The notes under the pieces are model-generated. The model saw only the letters and a list, made by a program, of their open reading frames with translations, was not told the DNA's origin and did not search any database. A program made the position numbers and the translations under genes. A stretch of 64,000 bases of DNA from Polycladidibacter stylochi. Its GTDB lineage: Bacteria > Pseudomonadota > Alphaproteobacteria > Rhizobiales > Stappiaceae. Every line of letters starts with the position of its first letter. The first letter of the stretch is position 1. The DNA lies in assembly GCF_001562055.1 (NCBI RefSeq), contig NZ_LLWE01000027.1, positions 230,226-294,225 of the forward strand, written 5' to 3'. Shown one piece after another: positions 1-9,612 of the stretch.

Positions 1-1
1 C

Positions 2-466
2 GTTTACATGGACGCGCTCGACGATCCATTTGCCAGTGCTGAACGTATTCTAGACGAATGCCCCCTTGGTCAGGTAGCGGATGCAATCATTATTGATATG
101 CACGCAGAAGCGACCAGCGAGAAACAAGCGATGGGTCATTTTTGCGATGGGCGGGCGTCGTTGGTTGTCGGCACACATACACATACTCCTACGGCTGACC
201 ATCAGATTCTGGACGGTGGAACGGCCTATTTGTCGGATGCCGGCATGTGCGGCGATTACAATTCCGTATTGGGAATGGACAAGGAAGAGCCGGTCAACCG
301 TTTCTTGCGTAAAATTCCCGGTGGCCGCTACACACCTTCCCTAGGGCCTGCGACTATTTGTGGTGTTGCTGTTGAAACCGATGATGCCACAGGGCTTGCC
401 CTACAGGTTTCTCCGGTGCGTATTGGTGGGCGGCTTGAGCAAGTTATCCCTAAATTCTGGCGCTAA
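2..466 (+). CDS. YmdB-family (TIGR00282) metallophosphoesterase, C-terminal part
   Basis: This is the C-terminal ~154 residues of a gene that begins before the window; the reading frame is open from base 2, so the ATG at 8 is probably internal. The sequence carries the YmdB-type histidine and aspartate metal-ligand signatures, seen as IDMHAEATSEK, VVGTHTHTPTAD and YLSDAGMCG. Members of this family are calcineurin-like phosphoesterases that hydrolyse 2',3'-cyclic nucleotides in the cytoplasm. In alphaproteobacteria the gene commonly sits just upstream of yebC and ruvC, as here. The family call is strong; the physiological substrate is unknown. The 272 bp up to yebC contain a small hairpin but no gene I recognise. 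Confidence 0.85.
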   Translation, partial: VYMDALDDPFASAERILDECPLGQVADAIIIDMHAEATSEKQAMGHFCDGRASLVVGTHTHTPTADHQILDGGTAYLSDAGMCGDYNSVLGMDKEEPVNRFLRKIPGGRYTPSLGPATICGVAVETDDATGLALQVSPVRIGGRLEQVIPKFWR

Positions 467-738
467 ATGCGTTTTTCTGGCGTTCGTCCCGTGACTACCT
501 CGTAACCCGAAGAGTATTCACAGGCTCATTGGCGAAACCTAATGGGGAGCGCTTAATGGGCTTGGGGACTTTATTTTGTCCGCGTTGCCCACTATAAGCG
601 GCAATCGATAGATTTTGTGTCGTGGTAGGCAGATGGTGAGACGCTTCGCTGGTGTTTCATGGAACCCAAGTCTTTACAAAGCCAAACTGTAAAGCTACGG
701 CCGTTTCAACACAATGAGATACAAAGCCGGGAAGATCT

Positions 739-1482
739 ATGGCAGGACATTCAAAATTCAAGAACATCATGCATCGCAAAGGGCGTCAGGACGCAGTTCG
801 TTCCAAACTGTTTTCTCGCCTTTCTAAAGAAATTACTGTTGCTGCCAAAATGGGTGATCCTGATCCGGACAAAAACCCGCGCCTTCGTTTAGCGGTTCAA
901 AACGCTAAAGGGCAATCTATGCCCAAGGATAACATCCAGCGGGCTATTGCCAAAGCAACCGGTGGCGATGCGGCTAACTACGATGAAATTCGCTACGAGG
1001 GCTATGGCCCGGCAGGTACGGCAATTATTGTGGAAGTGCTGACGGATAACAAAAACCGCTCGGCGGCAAATGTTCGCTCATACTTCACAAAATATGGCGG
1101 CTCTTTGGGGGAAACAGGTTCAGTTTCATTCATGTTCGACCGTGTGGGCGAGATTGTTTACAAGCTTGAGTCAGGGGACGCGGACAGCTTAATGGAAGCT
1201 GGTATTGAAGCGGGCGCTGATGATGTGGAAACCGATGAAGACAACCACACCATTACCTGTGCTTTTGAAGACCTTTCTGAAGTGAGTAAAGCGCTTGAAG
1301 CGTCCTTGGGTGAAGCGGAATCTGTGAAGACAATCTGGAAACCGCAAAACCTGATCGAAGTGAACGAAGAAAAAGCCGGCACCATCATGAAGTTGATGGA
1401 CGCTTTTGAAGATGATGACGATGTGCAGAATGTTTACTCGAACTTCGATATTTCCGAGGAAGTTCTGGCCAAATTGGGCTAA
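739..1482 (+). CDS. yebC: YebC/PmpR-family regulator (TACO1-like)
   Basis: A 247-residue protein with the hallmark N-terminus [18 protein letters not shown] and the family block [14 protein letters not shown] near residue 93. Length matches the usual 240-250. YebC proteins are cytoplasmic three-domain factors. They were described first as transcriptional regulators (PmpR) and more recently as ribosome-associated factors that help translate proline-rich stretches, like mitochondrial TACO1. The start is fixed by the conserved N-terminus and a gggaag ribosome site about six bases upstream. The gene lies just upstream of the ruvCAB region, a frequent association, but here a minus-strand regulator and an exporter separate the two. 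A strong bidirectional terminator follows. Confidence 0.95.
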   Translation: MAGHSKFKNIMHRKGRQDAVRSKLFSRLSKEITVAAKMGDPDPDKNPRLRLAVQNAKGQSMPKDNIQRAIAKATGGDAANYDEIRYEGYGPAGTAIIVEVLTDNKNRSAANVRSYFTKYGGSLGETGSVSFMFDRVGEIVYKLESGDADSLMEAGIEAGADDVETDEDNHTITCAFEDLSEVSKALEASLGEAESVKTIWKPQNLIEVNEEKAGTIMKLMDAFEDDDDVQNVYSNFDISEEVLAKLG

Positions 1483-1501
1483 CAGCACAAATTGACTCCA
1501 T

Positions 1502-1535
1502 AAAAAAGGCGGCTTCTGGTGAGGCCGCCTTTTTT
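1502..1535. terminator. Bidirectional intrinsic terminator between yebC and the Lrp gene
   Basis: A perfect 12-bp stem (six A then ggcggc, ten-base loop, gccgcc then six T) lies between two convergent genes. The A tract on one arm and T tract on the other let it end transcription in both directions. Confidence 0.9.
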
Positions 1536-1559
1536 GTTTCGCATGCTTGAGCAATACTA

Positions 1560-2057
1560 TTAGCTGTCGCGTTCCAAGTCCTCTAAGTGTCCTAGGGGCA
1601 ATGGTCCGTTGGATTTTACCGTGCGAATTGCAAAGTTGGAACGCACATCCTCAACGCCTTCAAGCGCCATGAGGAAGTCGGAGAGCAAGTGGTCATAGGC
1701 ATCTAACGTTGGAACGACAACCTCGGCCAGAATGTCCGATTGCCCCGAGACTAAATGGCAAGAGACAACTTCTTCACGTGCCACGACACGCTCCAATATA
1801 TTTTGAATGCGATTACGATTTTGTTTTGAAATGCGCATTTCAACGAAGATTGTCATTTCCAAACCAACAGCCTTGCGGTTTACCGCCGCCCGGTAGCCGG
1901 TGATGACTTCAGCTTCCTCAAGATTTTTGACACGTCGCAAGCAGGGGGAAGGCGATAGTGCTACATTATTGGCCAGCTCAACATTGGTGAGGCGACCGTC
2001 TTTTTGTAAGTTTTTGAGTATTTCAAAGTCGATTGTGTCAAGTGATGTCTTTGGCAT
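1560..2057 (-). CDS. Lrp/AsnC-family transcriptional regulator
   Basis: A 165-residue protein of normal Lrp length. The N-terminal winged helix-turn-helix (residues ~8-60) opens with LDTIDFEILKNLQKDGR and contains the recognition-helix motif LSPSPCLRRVKNLE. A C-terminal RAM/AsnC effector domain follows (about 70-150), with the VSGQSDILAEVVV core. Such proteins form octamers or dimers and sense amino acids. The nearest divergent or co-directional candidate target is the TauE/SafE-like exporter upstream on the same strand, 112 bp away, so local control is possible but not shown. Which amino acid it senses cannot be read from the sequence. Confidence 0.92.
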   Translation of the reverse strand: MPKTSLDTIDFEILKNLQKDGRLTNVELANNVALSPSPCLRRVKNLEEAEVITGYRAAVNRKAVGLEMTIFVEMRISKQNRNRIQNILERVVAREEVVSCHLVSGQSDILAEVVVPTLDAYDHLLSDFLMALEGVEDVRSNFAIRTVKSNGPLPLGHLEDLERDS

Positions 2058-2169
2058 GAATTCGCTGTTTCTCTGGTTTTATAGGTGTTTTATTGCGAAC
2101 ATCAAGGTGATTAGATGATAAAAAAGCAGGTGGCAAGGCGTCAAAGTGACATAGACTGGTTTCGAGGGG

Positions 2170-2934
2170 TTAAATCCGCAGATATTGTAAATAGCCATCA
2201 ACTACAGGTAGGCTTGTGATGCCCGTAATCATTATAATTGTAAGGGCAATACCTTTGTAGATCTTGGGTGGTGCGAAGCGAAAACATTTGCTGCCTAGAT
2301 ATAAAGAGAGTGCATAAACGGGGATACCTAAAGTAAGTAAAGGAATGAGCTCGGCCGTGAAAAGGTTGTTGAGCCAAAATGAAACTATAGCGATACAGCT
2401 GGTGAGGGCAAAATAAATAATCAGATTGGCGCGAATGGTTTGCGGCTCATTTGGGCCTGAAAGCCAGAAGGATACGACGGGTGGTCCGGACATCTGGCAG
2501 AGCCCGCTTAAAAAGCCGGAGGTTAAGCCAACAGCATAAGATGCCATGGGTTTCGGGTGTTTTTTGTATGTCCAGCCTGAAACCAAGAGCATGACCAAAG
2601 CTAAAACAATAAGCGATACGGCCCAACGCACAGCAACTGGGTTGGAAATTGAAAGAATATAGTTGCCAAGAAAAACGGTAGGAATAGCGCCAACAAAAAC
2701 ATAGAAAACGGTTTTGGCCTCAAAGCTTTGATATGCTGTTTTGATTAGGGGGAGAGTGATTAGAGAGTCAAGAAGAAGAAAAAGAGTAGCAACGAGTGCC
2801 GGGGGCATAACGGTTGCAGCTGCTGGGATAAAGATCATGCCAGAGCCAAAACCTGCAAACCCACGGGTCAGCCCTGCAATGAAAAGAATGCAGAGCACAA
2901 AAATGCTATCTGTATTGACTGAGATTTCTGCCAT
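2170..2934 (-). CDS. Sulfite exporter TauE/SafE (TSUP) family membrane protein
   Basis: A 254-residue hydrophobic protein with about eight membrane segments and the two TSUP repeats: the first carries GFAGFGSGMIFIPA at residues ~25-38, the second GLTSGFLSGLCQMSGPPVV at ~135-155. Family members move small organosulfur or carboxylate anions such as sulfite, sulfoacetate or taurine-derived products across the inner membrane. The gene is monocistronic on the minus strand, between the Lrp regulator and ruvC, which starts 127 bp away in the opposite direction. Substrate is undetermined. Confidence 0.88.
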   Translation of the reverse strand: MAEISVNTDSIFVLCILFIAGLTRGFAGFGSGMIFIPAAATVMPPALVATLFLLLDSLITLPLIKTAYQSFEAKTVFYVFVGAIPTVFLGNYILSISNPVAVRWAVSLIVLALVMLLVSGWTYKKHPKPMASYAVGLTSGFLSGLCQMSGPPVVSFWLSGPNEPQTIRANLIIYFALTSCIAIVSFWLNNLFTAELIPLLTLGIPVYALSLYLGSKCFRFAPPKIYKGIALTIIMITGITSLPVVDGYLQYLRI

Positions 2935-3061
2935 GAAGCCCTGTAAAGATAAAAGTAATAATAATTGTGGGTATCACGGCGCTGGTGATAACACTAGTTC
3001 GACCAGTATATTTCTATCAAGGCTAGCATCTCGTGATAACTTTTGTTAGCGGTTTGTTCTT

Positions 3062-3583
3062 ATGAAGCAACCGATTCGAATACTGGGTATTGACCCGGGT
3101 TTACGCCGTACGGGCTGGGGCGTGATTGATGCTGTTGGCAACAGAATGAGTTTTGTTGGCAGTGGTACTTTGACATCCAGCGCCGACAAATCTTTGGCCG
3201 AGCGTTTAAAGCAACTGCATGATGGCCTGCAAAATGTTATTGAGCGTATGCAGCCACATGAAACAGCTGTTGAGAATACGTTTGTCAACAAAGACGCCGG
3301 CGCAACGCTAAAACTGGGGCAAGCACGCGGCATTGCCTTGTTAGTACCATCACTTCATGAGCTGGCAGTAGCGGAATATGCCCCGAACCTGGTTAAGAAA
3401 ACGGTGGTGGGTACAGGGCACGCGGATAAAGAGCAAATTCGTATGATGGTGAAGGTGCTTATGCCTCGAGCAACATTTAATTCGGATGATGCGGCAGATG
3501 CGCTGGCAATTGCCATTTGTCACGCACAGCACCGCGGGGCGGCATCATCACGGCTGGCAGAAGCGGGAGTGCGGACGAAATGA
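3062..3583 (+). CDS. ruvC: Crossover junction endodeoxyribonuclease RuvC
   Basis: A 173-residue RuvC, the usual length. The N-terminal [14 protein letters not shown] carries the first catalytic aspartate, [22 protein letters not shown] supplies the catalytic glutamate region, and [13 protein letters not shown] holds the C-terminal acidic pair. RuvC cuts four-way Holliday junctions symmetrically in complex with RuvAB. Its TGA stop overlaps the ruvA ATG (ATGA), so the two are translationally coupled. It is the first gene of a run that continues through ruvA, ruvB and ybgC. Confidence 0.97.
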   Translation: MKQPIRILGIDPGLRRTGWGVIDAVGNRMSFVGSGTLTSSADKSLAERLKQLHDGLQNVIERMQPHETAVENTFVNKDAGATLKLGQARGIALLVPSLHELAVAEYAPNLVKKTVVGTGHADKEQIRMMVKVLMPRATFNSDDAADALAIAICHAQHRGAASSRLAEAGVRTK

Positions 3584-4197
3584 TTGGTAAACTAAAAGGC
3601 ATTGTTGATAGCTATGGTGATGATTACGTCCTGCTGGACGTGCAGGGTGTTTGTTACCAGGTGCATTGCCCCTCGCGTGTTCTGCAACATTTGCCTAGGG
3701 TCGGCGAAGCGGGGAGCGTTTCTATTGAAACGGTTGTGCGTGAAGATATGATCCGCCTTTATGGTTTTGCCAATGACAGCGAGCGCGAATGGTTTCGTCT
3801 GCTTACAACGGTGCAAGGGGTTGGTGCCAAGGTTGCGCTGGCCATTTTGGGTATTATGCCAGCAAATGAAGTTGCCAATGCCATTGCGCTGGGCGATAAG
3901 GCGAGTGTTATGCGCGCGCCGGGCGTGGGTAAGAAAGTTGCCGAGCGTATTGTGGCCGAGCTGAAGGATAAAGCACCTAACTTTGCCAGCGTTGATCAAG
4001 GTAGTATTGAGGTAGCGCAGGCCGCCCAAGCCGATCTTGGCTCCAGTGCAGTTGCTGACGCTGTTTCTGCCCTGAGCAACTTGGGCTATCAAAGCGCGCA
4101 GGCATCCGCTGCGGTGGCCGCAGCACTTAAAACAGCCGGAGAAGATGCCCCGGCCGAAAAATTAATTCGCCTTGGACTTAAGGAACTTGCACAATGA
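3580..4197 (+). CDS. ruvA: Holliday junction branch-migration protein RuvA
   Basis: A 205-residue RuvA. The start is the ATG overlapping the ruvC stop, since the family N-terminus [11 protein letters not shown] begins there; the longer frame from 3517 only reads ruvC in another frame. An N-terminal OB fold is followed by helix-hairpin-helix segments ([35 protein letters not shown]) that bind the DNA backbone, and by a C-terminal RuvB-contacting domain ending [14 protein letters not shown]. RuvA tetramers clamp the junction and recruit RuvB. The stop overlaps the ruvB ATG by four bases. Confidence 0.97.
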   Translation: MIGKLKGIVDSYGDDYVLLDVQGVCYQVHCPSRVLQHLPRVGEAGSVSIETVVREDMIRLYGFANDSEREWFRLLTTVQGVGAKVALAILGIMPANEVANAIALGDKASVMRAPGVGKKVAERIVAELKDKAPNFASVDQGSIEVAQAAQADLGSSAVADAVSALSNLGYQSAQASAAVAAALKTAGEDAPAEKLIRLGLKELAQ

Positions 4198-5246
4198 CAA
4201 CTGACGGCCAACGTCTGGTGACCCCTGAAATTCTCGGCGATGAAATTGACGGCAGCATGCGGCCGCAAACACTGGATGATTTTACCGGTCAAAAGCTGGC
4301 GCGAGAGAATCTTAAGGTATTTATTGGTGCAGCCAAAGCCCGACAGGAAGCGTTAGACCACGTTTTGTTTGTAGGGCCTCCGGGGTTGGGGAAAACCACT
4401 TTGGCGCAGATTATGGCGCGTGAATTGGGTGTTAACTTCCGTGCTACATCCGGTCCGGTGATTGCCAAGTCTGGTGACCTTGCCGCCCTGTTGACCAATC
4501 TGGAAGATCGGGATGTGTTGTTCATTGACGAGATTCACCGTTTGAACCCCGCTGTTGAAGAAGTCCTTTATCCGGCGATGGAAGATTATCAGCTGGACTT
4601 GATTATTGGCGAGGGACCTGCGGCGCGATCTGTCAAAATCGATCTGGCCAAGTTCACGCTTGTGGCGGCAACAACGCGTTTGGGACTGCTGACAACCCCT
4701 TTGCGCGACCGTTTTGGCATTCCTGTGCGGTTGGAGTTTTATACGCCGGAAGAACTGGAGCTGATTGTCAAGCGTGGGGCGCGTTTGTTGGGCATTGGTA
4801 TGAGCGAAGAGGGTGCGCGGGAAATTGCCAAACGCTCACGAGGGACACCGCGTATTGCCGGGCGACTTTTGCGCCGGGTCCGTGATTTTGCCATCGTGGC
4901 AGGAGACGCAGAAATTGATAGAGGTTTGGCGGACCGTGCATTGGGACAGCTTGAAGTAGATAAAGCGGGCCTTGATAGTTTGGACCGTCGTTATTTGAAT
5001 CAGGTCGCGCGCAACTTCGGTGGAGGACCAGTGGGAATTGAAACCATCGCCGCTGCACTTTCCGAACCGCGTGATGCTATTGAAGAAATTGTCGAGCCGT
5101 ACCTTATTCAAAATGGCTTTTTACAACGCACTCCGCGCGGCAGGATTTTAACGCGTATTGCCTTTGCCCATTTAGGGCTTGCTGTTCCAGATGACGTGTC
5201 CATACCACAAATGCAATTATTTGGTGACGAGGATACAAATTTATAA
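4194..5246 (+). CDS. ruvB: Holliday junction branch-migration ATPase RuvB
   Basis: A 350-residue AAA+ motor. Walker A ([10 protein letters not shown], about residue 62), Walker B (DVLFIDEIH, ~107) and the sensor region [19 protein letters not shown] are all visible, followed by the winged-helix C-terminus ([11 protein letters not shown]). Two RuvB hexamers pump DNA through the RuvA-bound junction. The ATG overlaps the ruvA stop (ATGA), and the ruvB stop overlaps the ybgC start (TAATG), so the four genes form one translationally coupled chain. Confidence 0.97.
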   Translation: MTTDGQRLVTPEILGDEIDGSMRPQTLDDFTGQKLARENLKVFIGAAKARQEALDHVLFVGPPGLGKTTLAQIMARELGVNFRATSGPVIAKSGDLAALLTNLEDRDVLFIDEIHRLNPAVEEVLYPAMEDYQLDLIIGEGPAARSVKIDLAKFTLVAATTRLGLLTTPLRDRFGIPVRLEFYTPEELELIVKRGARLLGIGMSEEGAREIAKRSRGTPRIAGRLLRRVRDFAIVAGDAEIDRGLADRALGQLEVDKAGLDSLDRRYLNQVARNFGGGPVGIETIAAALSEPRDAIEEIVEPYLIQNGFLQRTPRGRILTRIAFAHLGLAVPDDVSIPQMQLFGDEDTNL

Positions 5247-5725
5247 TGAGCGATATTAAAGAGTTTGAATGCAATAAAACGCAGAATATTGGCGGGGGAT
5301 TCGAAGGCAAAATCCACAAGCTTCCGATACGGGTTTATTATGAAGATACCGATTTTACCGGCATCGTTTACCATGCCGCTTTTTTGCGGTTTATCGAACG
5401 TGGGCGTACTGAGTTCCTGCGTTTAAGCGGGGTACATCACCATGAGCTTGATGCAGGTGTCCATGGAGAAAAGCTGGCATTTGCTGTGCGTCATATGGAT
5501 ATTAATTACATTAGCCCCGCGAAAATAGATGATTTGCTTGAAGTGCATACTTCTATGACCCTACTTAAAGGTGCGCGTATTGTTATGGAGCAGTGCATTA
5601 AGCGCCAAGATACAACGCTGTTTACGGCTGTGGTAACGATAGCAGTAATAAACGAGGACGCACGCCCCAGACGTTTACCAGCAGAGTTGGTGGCACTACT
5701 ACCAGAGGTGCATTCGCAATTTTAG
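5246..5725 (+). CDS. ybgC: Acyl-CoA thioesterase YbgC (tol-pal associated)
   Basis: A 159-residue hotdog-fold thioesterase with the catalytic-aspartate motif YYEDTDFTGIVYHA (residues ~31-44) and RFIERGRTEFLR. The N-terminus is about 20 residues longer than in most homologues; the start shown overlaps the ruvB stop, which favours it, but an internal start is possible. YbgC hydrolyses acyl-CoA or acyl-ACP and associates with phospholipid metabolism at the membrane. As in most proteobacteria it heads the tol-pal cluster, here separated from tolQ by 231 bp that may hold a separate tol promoter. Confidence 0.92.
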   Translation: MSDIKEFECNKTQNIGGGFEGKIHKLPIRVYYEDTDFTGIVYHAAFLRFIERGRTEFLRLSGVHHHELDAGVHGEKLAFAVRHMDINYISPAKIDDLLEVHTSMTLLKGARIVMEQCIKRQDTTLFTAVVTIAVINEDARPRRLPAELVALLPEVHSQF

Positions 5726-5956
5726 CGTCCCTTTGACACCAAATTAATGAACTCTAGAGAGTCGCTTCTAAAAAATAGTTGGTCATTAAGTATTCAGTAA
5801 CCTTAACGGGTTCTTTTTATTTGTAAGTTATTTGTTGGTTAAGTCGAAGTTTTGCCAAATTCGGCAGGCAGATAGGCAACAACTCAATAATTCATGCGTA
5901 TTGCAAAAGTGGTTTGCAATACCAACGTGCTTTTTCGGGCGAAAGGTCCTTTGTCA

Positions 5957-6673
5957 ATGGGTTCTGATGGAGTTGCACAAGTTGCGCTGAGTGCACCAGT
6001 TGAAGGGGTGTCTTACCTCTCGCTGTTTTTCGAAGCGGATATTGTGGTCAAGGTGGTTATGCTCGGGCTTATGGCTGCATCCATTTGGAGCTGGGCGATT
6101 ATTTTTGACAAGGTGATTTTATATCGACGCACCAAGCGGCAAATGGATCGCTTTGAAAATGTGTTTTGGTCCGGTCAGTCTCTTGAAGAGCTTTACAAGT
6201 CCTTATCAACTCGGGCCAATGATGGCATGGCGGCATTGTTTGTAGCTGCCATGCGTGAATGGAAACGCTCACTGGAAGGGCAAAAGCCCGCAATTGCCAG
6301 TTTGCAACAACGTATTGACAGGGTGATGGATTTAACCATTTCCCGCGAAGTGGAAGCTTTGGAAAAACGGTTGTTGTTCTTGGCGACAATCGGTAGCGCT
6401 GCCCCGTTTATTGGGCTGTTTGGAACCGTTTGGGGCATTATGGGGTCTTTCACCTCTATTGCTGCTTCTAAAAACACCAGTCTGGCCGTTGTTGCGCCGG
6501 GTATTGCTGAGGCACTATTCGCCACCGGTATTGGTCTCGTGGCCGCTATTCCGGCGGTTATCGCCTACAATAAATTGCAGTCTGATGCGGGTAAACTTGG
6601 AGCTCGTATGGAGGGGTTTGCCGACGAGTTTTCGGCTATTCTTTCGCGCCGTATTGATGAGCGGGTGTCGTAA
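5957..6673 (+). CDS. tolQ: Tol-Pal proton channel subunit TolQ
   Basis: A 238-residue inner-membrane protein with three membrane segments: ~25-45 (VVMLGLMAASIWSWAIIF), ~140-160 (LATIGSAAPFIGLFGTVWG) and ~180-205 (VAPGIAEALFATGIGLVAA). TolQ and TolR form the proton-driven motor that energises TolA during outer-membrane constriction at division. I chose the ATG at 5957 rather than the one at 5894, because a gaaagg ribosome site sits about ten bases before it and the resulting length fits the family. The stop is directly followed by the tolR ATG with no gap. Confidence 0.95.
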   Translation: MGSDGVAQVALSAPVEGVSYLSLFFEADIVVKVVMLGLMAASIWSWAIIFDKVILYRRTKRQMDRFENVFWSGQSLEELYKSLSTRANDGMAALFVAAMREWKRSLEGQKPAIASLQQRIDRVMDLTISREVEALEKRLLFLATIGSAAPFIGLFGTVWGIMGSFTSIAASKNTSLAVVAPGIAEALFATGIGLVAAIPAVIAYNKLQSDAGKLGARMEGFADEFSAILSRRIDERVS

Positions 6674-7132
6674 ATGGGCATGGCAGCAGGGACAAACTCA
6701 AGCGGGCCCAAAAAGCGGCGGGGGCGTTCTCGCCATGCGCATGCGCCCATGAGCGAGATAAACGTTACACCCATGGTGGATGTGATGTTGGTTCTCCTGA
6801 TTATTTTCATGGTTTCTGCGCCGCTATTAACCGTGGGCGTGCCAATTGACCTGCCTGAAACGCGGGCCAAACAGCTTGACGGTGATACCGAGCCCATAGC
6901 CATTTCTGTCAATAGCTCGGGGCAGGTGTTTATTCAAGATACCGAAATTCCGCTTGATGAACTGATTCCAAAACTGACAGCGATTGCCAAGGGGGGATAT
7001 GACGAGCGCATTTATGTGCGCGGTGATCAAGATGCCGACTATGGCGTTATCATGAAGGTGATGGGGCGTATCAACGCGGCTGGTTTTAAGCGTATTGGTA
7101 TGGTGACGCGGGAAGAGCAGGGCGGTTCTTAG
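6674..7132 (+). CDS. tolR: Tol-Pal motor subunit TolR
   Basis: A 152-residue ExbD/TolR-family protein: a cytoplasmic basic N-terminus, the conserved INVTPMVDVMLVLLIIFM segment with the proton-carrying aspartate in its single membrane helix (about residues 35-55), and a periplasmic domain ending near GMVTREEQG. It partners TolQ as the proton-conducting and peptidoglycan-contacting element. The gene abuts tolQ and tolA with zero-base spacing on both sides, which implies a strictly co-translated operon. Confidence 0.96.
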   Translation: MGMAAGTNSSGPKKRRGRSRHAHAPMSEINVTPMVDVMLVLLIIFMVSAPLLTVGVPIDLPETRAKQLDGDTEPIAISVNSSGQVFIQDTEIPLDELIPKLTAIAKGGYDERIYVRGDQDADYGVIMKVMGRINAAGFKRIGMVTREEQGGS

Positions 7133-8059
7133 ATGCGCAAGGCTTTGATCGCTTCTGTTTCAGCTCACGTTTTATTGTTAGGCGCAGGGTTTATTGCGCT
7201 GCCGGATGTGGATAGTCTAACGGCTGAGCCAGTGGAATCGCTACCTGTTGATTTGGTGAGTATAGAAGAGCTGACCAAGCTGCAACAAGGTGCTGCCCAA
7301 GCGAAAAAAGTAAAAGAATCATCAATTGCACCGGCGAAAAAGCCGCGCCCTCCTGTCAAAAAAGAGCAGCCCAAAGGGCAAAGTAACAACGATAATAATA
7401 AAAACGCCCCGCAAAAGAAGGCTCGAAACGAGAATGCAAGAGCTCCCGAACCGCAACCCGCACCTCCTCAAAAAATTGAGCCAAAGCAACCAAGTCCGAA
7501 GTTAGAAACGGCTGATAGTCAGGCGGAAGTTGGGCCGGAAGCAAAAAAAGAAGATAAACCGAAGCAGCTTGTCAAAGTTCGGCCACGGGTTAAGCCTAGA
7601 TTCCAACCGCAAAAGCAAGAGAAGCCGAAGAAAAATAACTTCGACCCAAATAAAATTGCAGCTCTATTGAACAAAACGACCCCAAGTGGTGGCGGGGTGG
7701 CACAAGATACCACGCCGACCTCGTTGGGCGTGCAGAGCGGACAGCAAAACGTGAAGTTATCTCTATCCGAGCTAGATGCTTTACGTGGCCAGATTGCCCG
7801 TTGTTGGAACCCGCCCGTCGGTGCTGTTGGTGCTGAAACTTTGATTGTGAGTTTGCAATTTGATCTGTCCAGAAATGGCGAAGTTCAAGGTTCGCCAATG
7901 GTGTTGAATTCGATATCGCATCCGGCTTTCGGGGCTGCCGCACAAAGTGCGATACGAGCTGTTTATCGCTGTGCCCCCTATAATTTGCCAGTGGCTAAAT
8001 ATCAGTCGTGGCAGACCGTGAAAATTAATTTTGATCCAAGAGCAATGCTTGGTTACTAG
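7133..8059 (+). CDS. tolA: TolA-like energy-transducing protein with TonB-type C-terminus
   Basis: A 308-residue protein with one N-terminal membrane anchor (LIASVSAHVLLLGAGFIALP), a long Lys/Pro/Gln-rich periplasmic spacer (about residues 55-185) and a C-terminal globular domain (IARCWNPPVGAVGAETLIVSL to QTVKINFDPRAMLG) of the TolA/TonB C-terminal type. The TolQR motor uses TolA to reach TolB and Pal across the periplasm. The spacer is Pro/Lys-rich instead of the alanine-rich helix of E. coli TolA, which is usual in alphaproteobacteria. It directly abuts tolR. Confidence 0.9.
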   Translation: MRKALIASVSAHVLLLGAGFIALPDVDSLTAEPVESLPVDLVSIEELTKLQQGAAQAKKVKESSIAPAKKPRPPVKKEQPKGQSNNDNNKNAPQKKARNENARAPEPQPAPPQKIEPKQPSPKLETADSQAEVGPEAKKEDKPKQLVKVRPRVKPRFQPQKQEKPKKNNFDPNKIAALLNKTTPSGGGVAQDTTPTSLGVQSGQQNVKLSLSELDALRGQIARCWNPPVGAVGAETLIVSLQFDLSRNGEVQGSPMVLNSISHPAFGAAAQSAIRAVYRCAPYNLPVAKYQSWQTVKINFDPRAMLGY

Positions 8060-8083
8060 GAATTGGAAAGGGAACCCTAGAAT

Positions 8084-9451
8084 ATGTCAAAGGCCTTTTC
8101 GCTGATAAAAGCGCAAAGTTCAAAGCGCTTGTTTTATAAAATGCGCTGTTTTGCTGGTGGTGCCCTTGCTTTGCTTGCAAGTAGTTTTGTCACGCAGCCC
8201 GCATTTGCGTTGTTAGAACTGGATATTACACAGGGTAATGTTCAGCCTATGCCTATTGCACTCCCCTTTTTGGCGGGCGTAGGTACTCAGACAGGTATGG
8301 CTGAAGATATCAGCAATGTAATCTGGGCGGATTTGCAACGTTCCGGCTTATTTGCACCCATTGATCGCCAAGCCTACATTCAAAAGGGCATGAATGCCAA
8401 TAGCATGCCACGATTTGGCGACTGGCGTACCATTGGCTCGCAAGCCTTGGTGAGTGGCTCGATTGTGGCACAGCCTGACGGGCAAATTAAAGCCGAGTTT
8501 CGCCTTTGGGATGTATTTGCAGGACAACAGCTGATTGGTCAGCAGTTTTTTACGCGGCCGGATAACTGGCGCCGCCTTGCGCACATCATAGCTGATTCCA
8601 TTTATCAACGGTTGACGGGGGAAAAAGGGTATTTCGATACCCGCATTGTGTTCATTGATGAAACGGGGCCTAAAGACAAACGCCGCAAAAGGTTGGCGAT
8701 TATGGATCAGGACGGGGCCAATGTGCGCTACCTCACACGCGGGGATAACCTTGTGCTCACGCCGCGGTTTTCGCCAGTGCGCCAAGAAGTGACGTACATG
8801 TCCTATCAAGGGCAGAATCCGCAGGTGTATCTGTTTAATATTGAAACTGGACAGCGGGAAATGCTGGGCCATTTTCCCGGTATGACATTTGCGCCGCGAT
8901 TCTCGCCAGATGGGCAAAGCGTGATTATGAGTTTGCAGCAGGGCAGTAATGCCAATCTGTTTTTAATGGATTTGCGCTCACGGCGGACAACACGGCTCAC
9001 CAATACACCGGCCATTGACACCAGTCCCTCTTTCTCTCCTGATGGCCGGCAAGTGGTCTTTGAGAGCGATCGTGGGGGAACACAGCAGCTTTACGTGATG
9101 AACTCGGATGGTAGCAATGCACATCGCATTAGCTTTGGGCCAGGGCGATATTCAACGCCGGTATGGTCTCCACGTGGTGACTTGATTGCTTTTACCAAGG
9201 TGAATCAAGGGCGTTTTATGATTGGAGTTATGCGCCCTGATGGTAAGGGTGAGCGAATCTTGACCGAGGGCTACCATAATGAAGGCCCGGCATGGGCACC
9301 GAATGGGCGGGTGCTTATCTTTTTCCGCGATACACCGGGAGAAAAAGGCGGGCCAAAGGTTTGGACTGTGGACTTAACAGGGTACAATGAGCGCGAATTG
9401 CAAACACCGGGATTCGCCTCTGATCCGGCGTGGTCACCTGTACTTGAGTGA
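8084..9451 (+). CDS. tolB: Tol-Pal beta-propeller protein TolB
   Basis: A 455-residue periplasmic protein. A signal peptide (about residues 1-43, cleavage after QPAFA) precedes the TolB N-terminal alpha/beta domain ([19 protein letters not shown] onward) and a six-bladed propeller with repeated WD40-like blocks such as [45 protein letters not shown] and [11 protein letters not shown]. TolB docks on Pal and is released by TolA. It lies 24 bp after tolA with a ggaaaggg ribosome site. Confidence 0.97.
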   Translation: MSKAFSLIKAQSSKRLFYKMRCFAGGALALLASSFVTQPAFALLELDITQGNVQPMPIALPFLAGVGTQTGMAEDISNVIWADLQRSGLFAPIDRQAYIQKGMNANSMPRFGDWRTIGSQALVSGSIVAQPDGQIKAEFRLWDVFAGQQLIGQQFFTRPDNWRRLAHIIADSIYQRLTGEKGYFDTRIVFIDETGPKDKRRKRLAIMDQDGANVRYLTRGDNLVLTPRFSPVRQEVTYMSYQGQNPQVYLFNIETGQREMLGHFPGMTFAPRFSPDGQSVIMSLQQGSNANLFLMDLRSRRTTRLTNTPAIDTSPSFSPDGRQVVFESDRGGTQQLYVMNSDGSNAHRISFGPGRYSTPVWSPRGDLIAFTKVNQGRFMIGVMRPDGKGERILTEGYHNEGPAWAPNGRVLIFFRDTPGEKGGPKVWTVDLTGYNERELQTPGFASDPAWSPVLE

Positions 9452-9467
9452 TAAGAGGATAAACAGT

Positions 9468-9575
9468 ACTCGCAGATTGCCAATCTGCTAGGGGAAGCGA
9501 GTGCTGAGTTGATAAATCGTCTGAAAAGACAGTGAATTGGACAAACGCGTATTCTATCCCCTTTAAAGGGGGATA
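9468..9575 (+). other. Structured tolB-pal intercistronic region
   Basis: The 161 bp between tolB and pal can fold twice. Outer arms actcgc (9468-9473) and gcgagt (9497-9502) enclose a perfect gcagatt/aatctgc hairpin (9472-9478 with 9482-9488). A second hairpin pairs tatccccttt (9555-9564) with aaagggggata, with one bulge. Neither is followed by a T tract, so they look like RNA processing or stability elements, not terminators. This is inference from base pairing only. Confidence 0.45.
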
Positions 9576-9612
9576 TTTCAGCGTTTCGCACTGAGGATTT
9601 TAGGAGTTTAAA

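Noticed and set aside
467..738. Possible 6S or other structural RNA before yebC.
   Set aside because: One small hairpin (ttgcc/ggcaa) is visible but not the long internal-bulge fold of 6S RNA; nothing firm can be claimed.
5894..5956. N-terminal extension of TolQ from an upstream ATG.
   Set aside because: No ribosome site precedes it and the 21 residues are not conserved; 5957 fits better.
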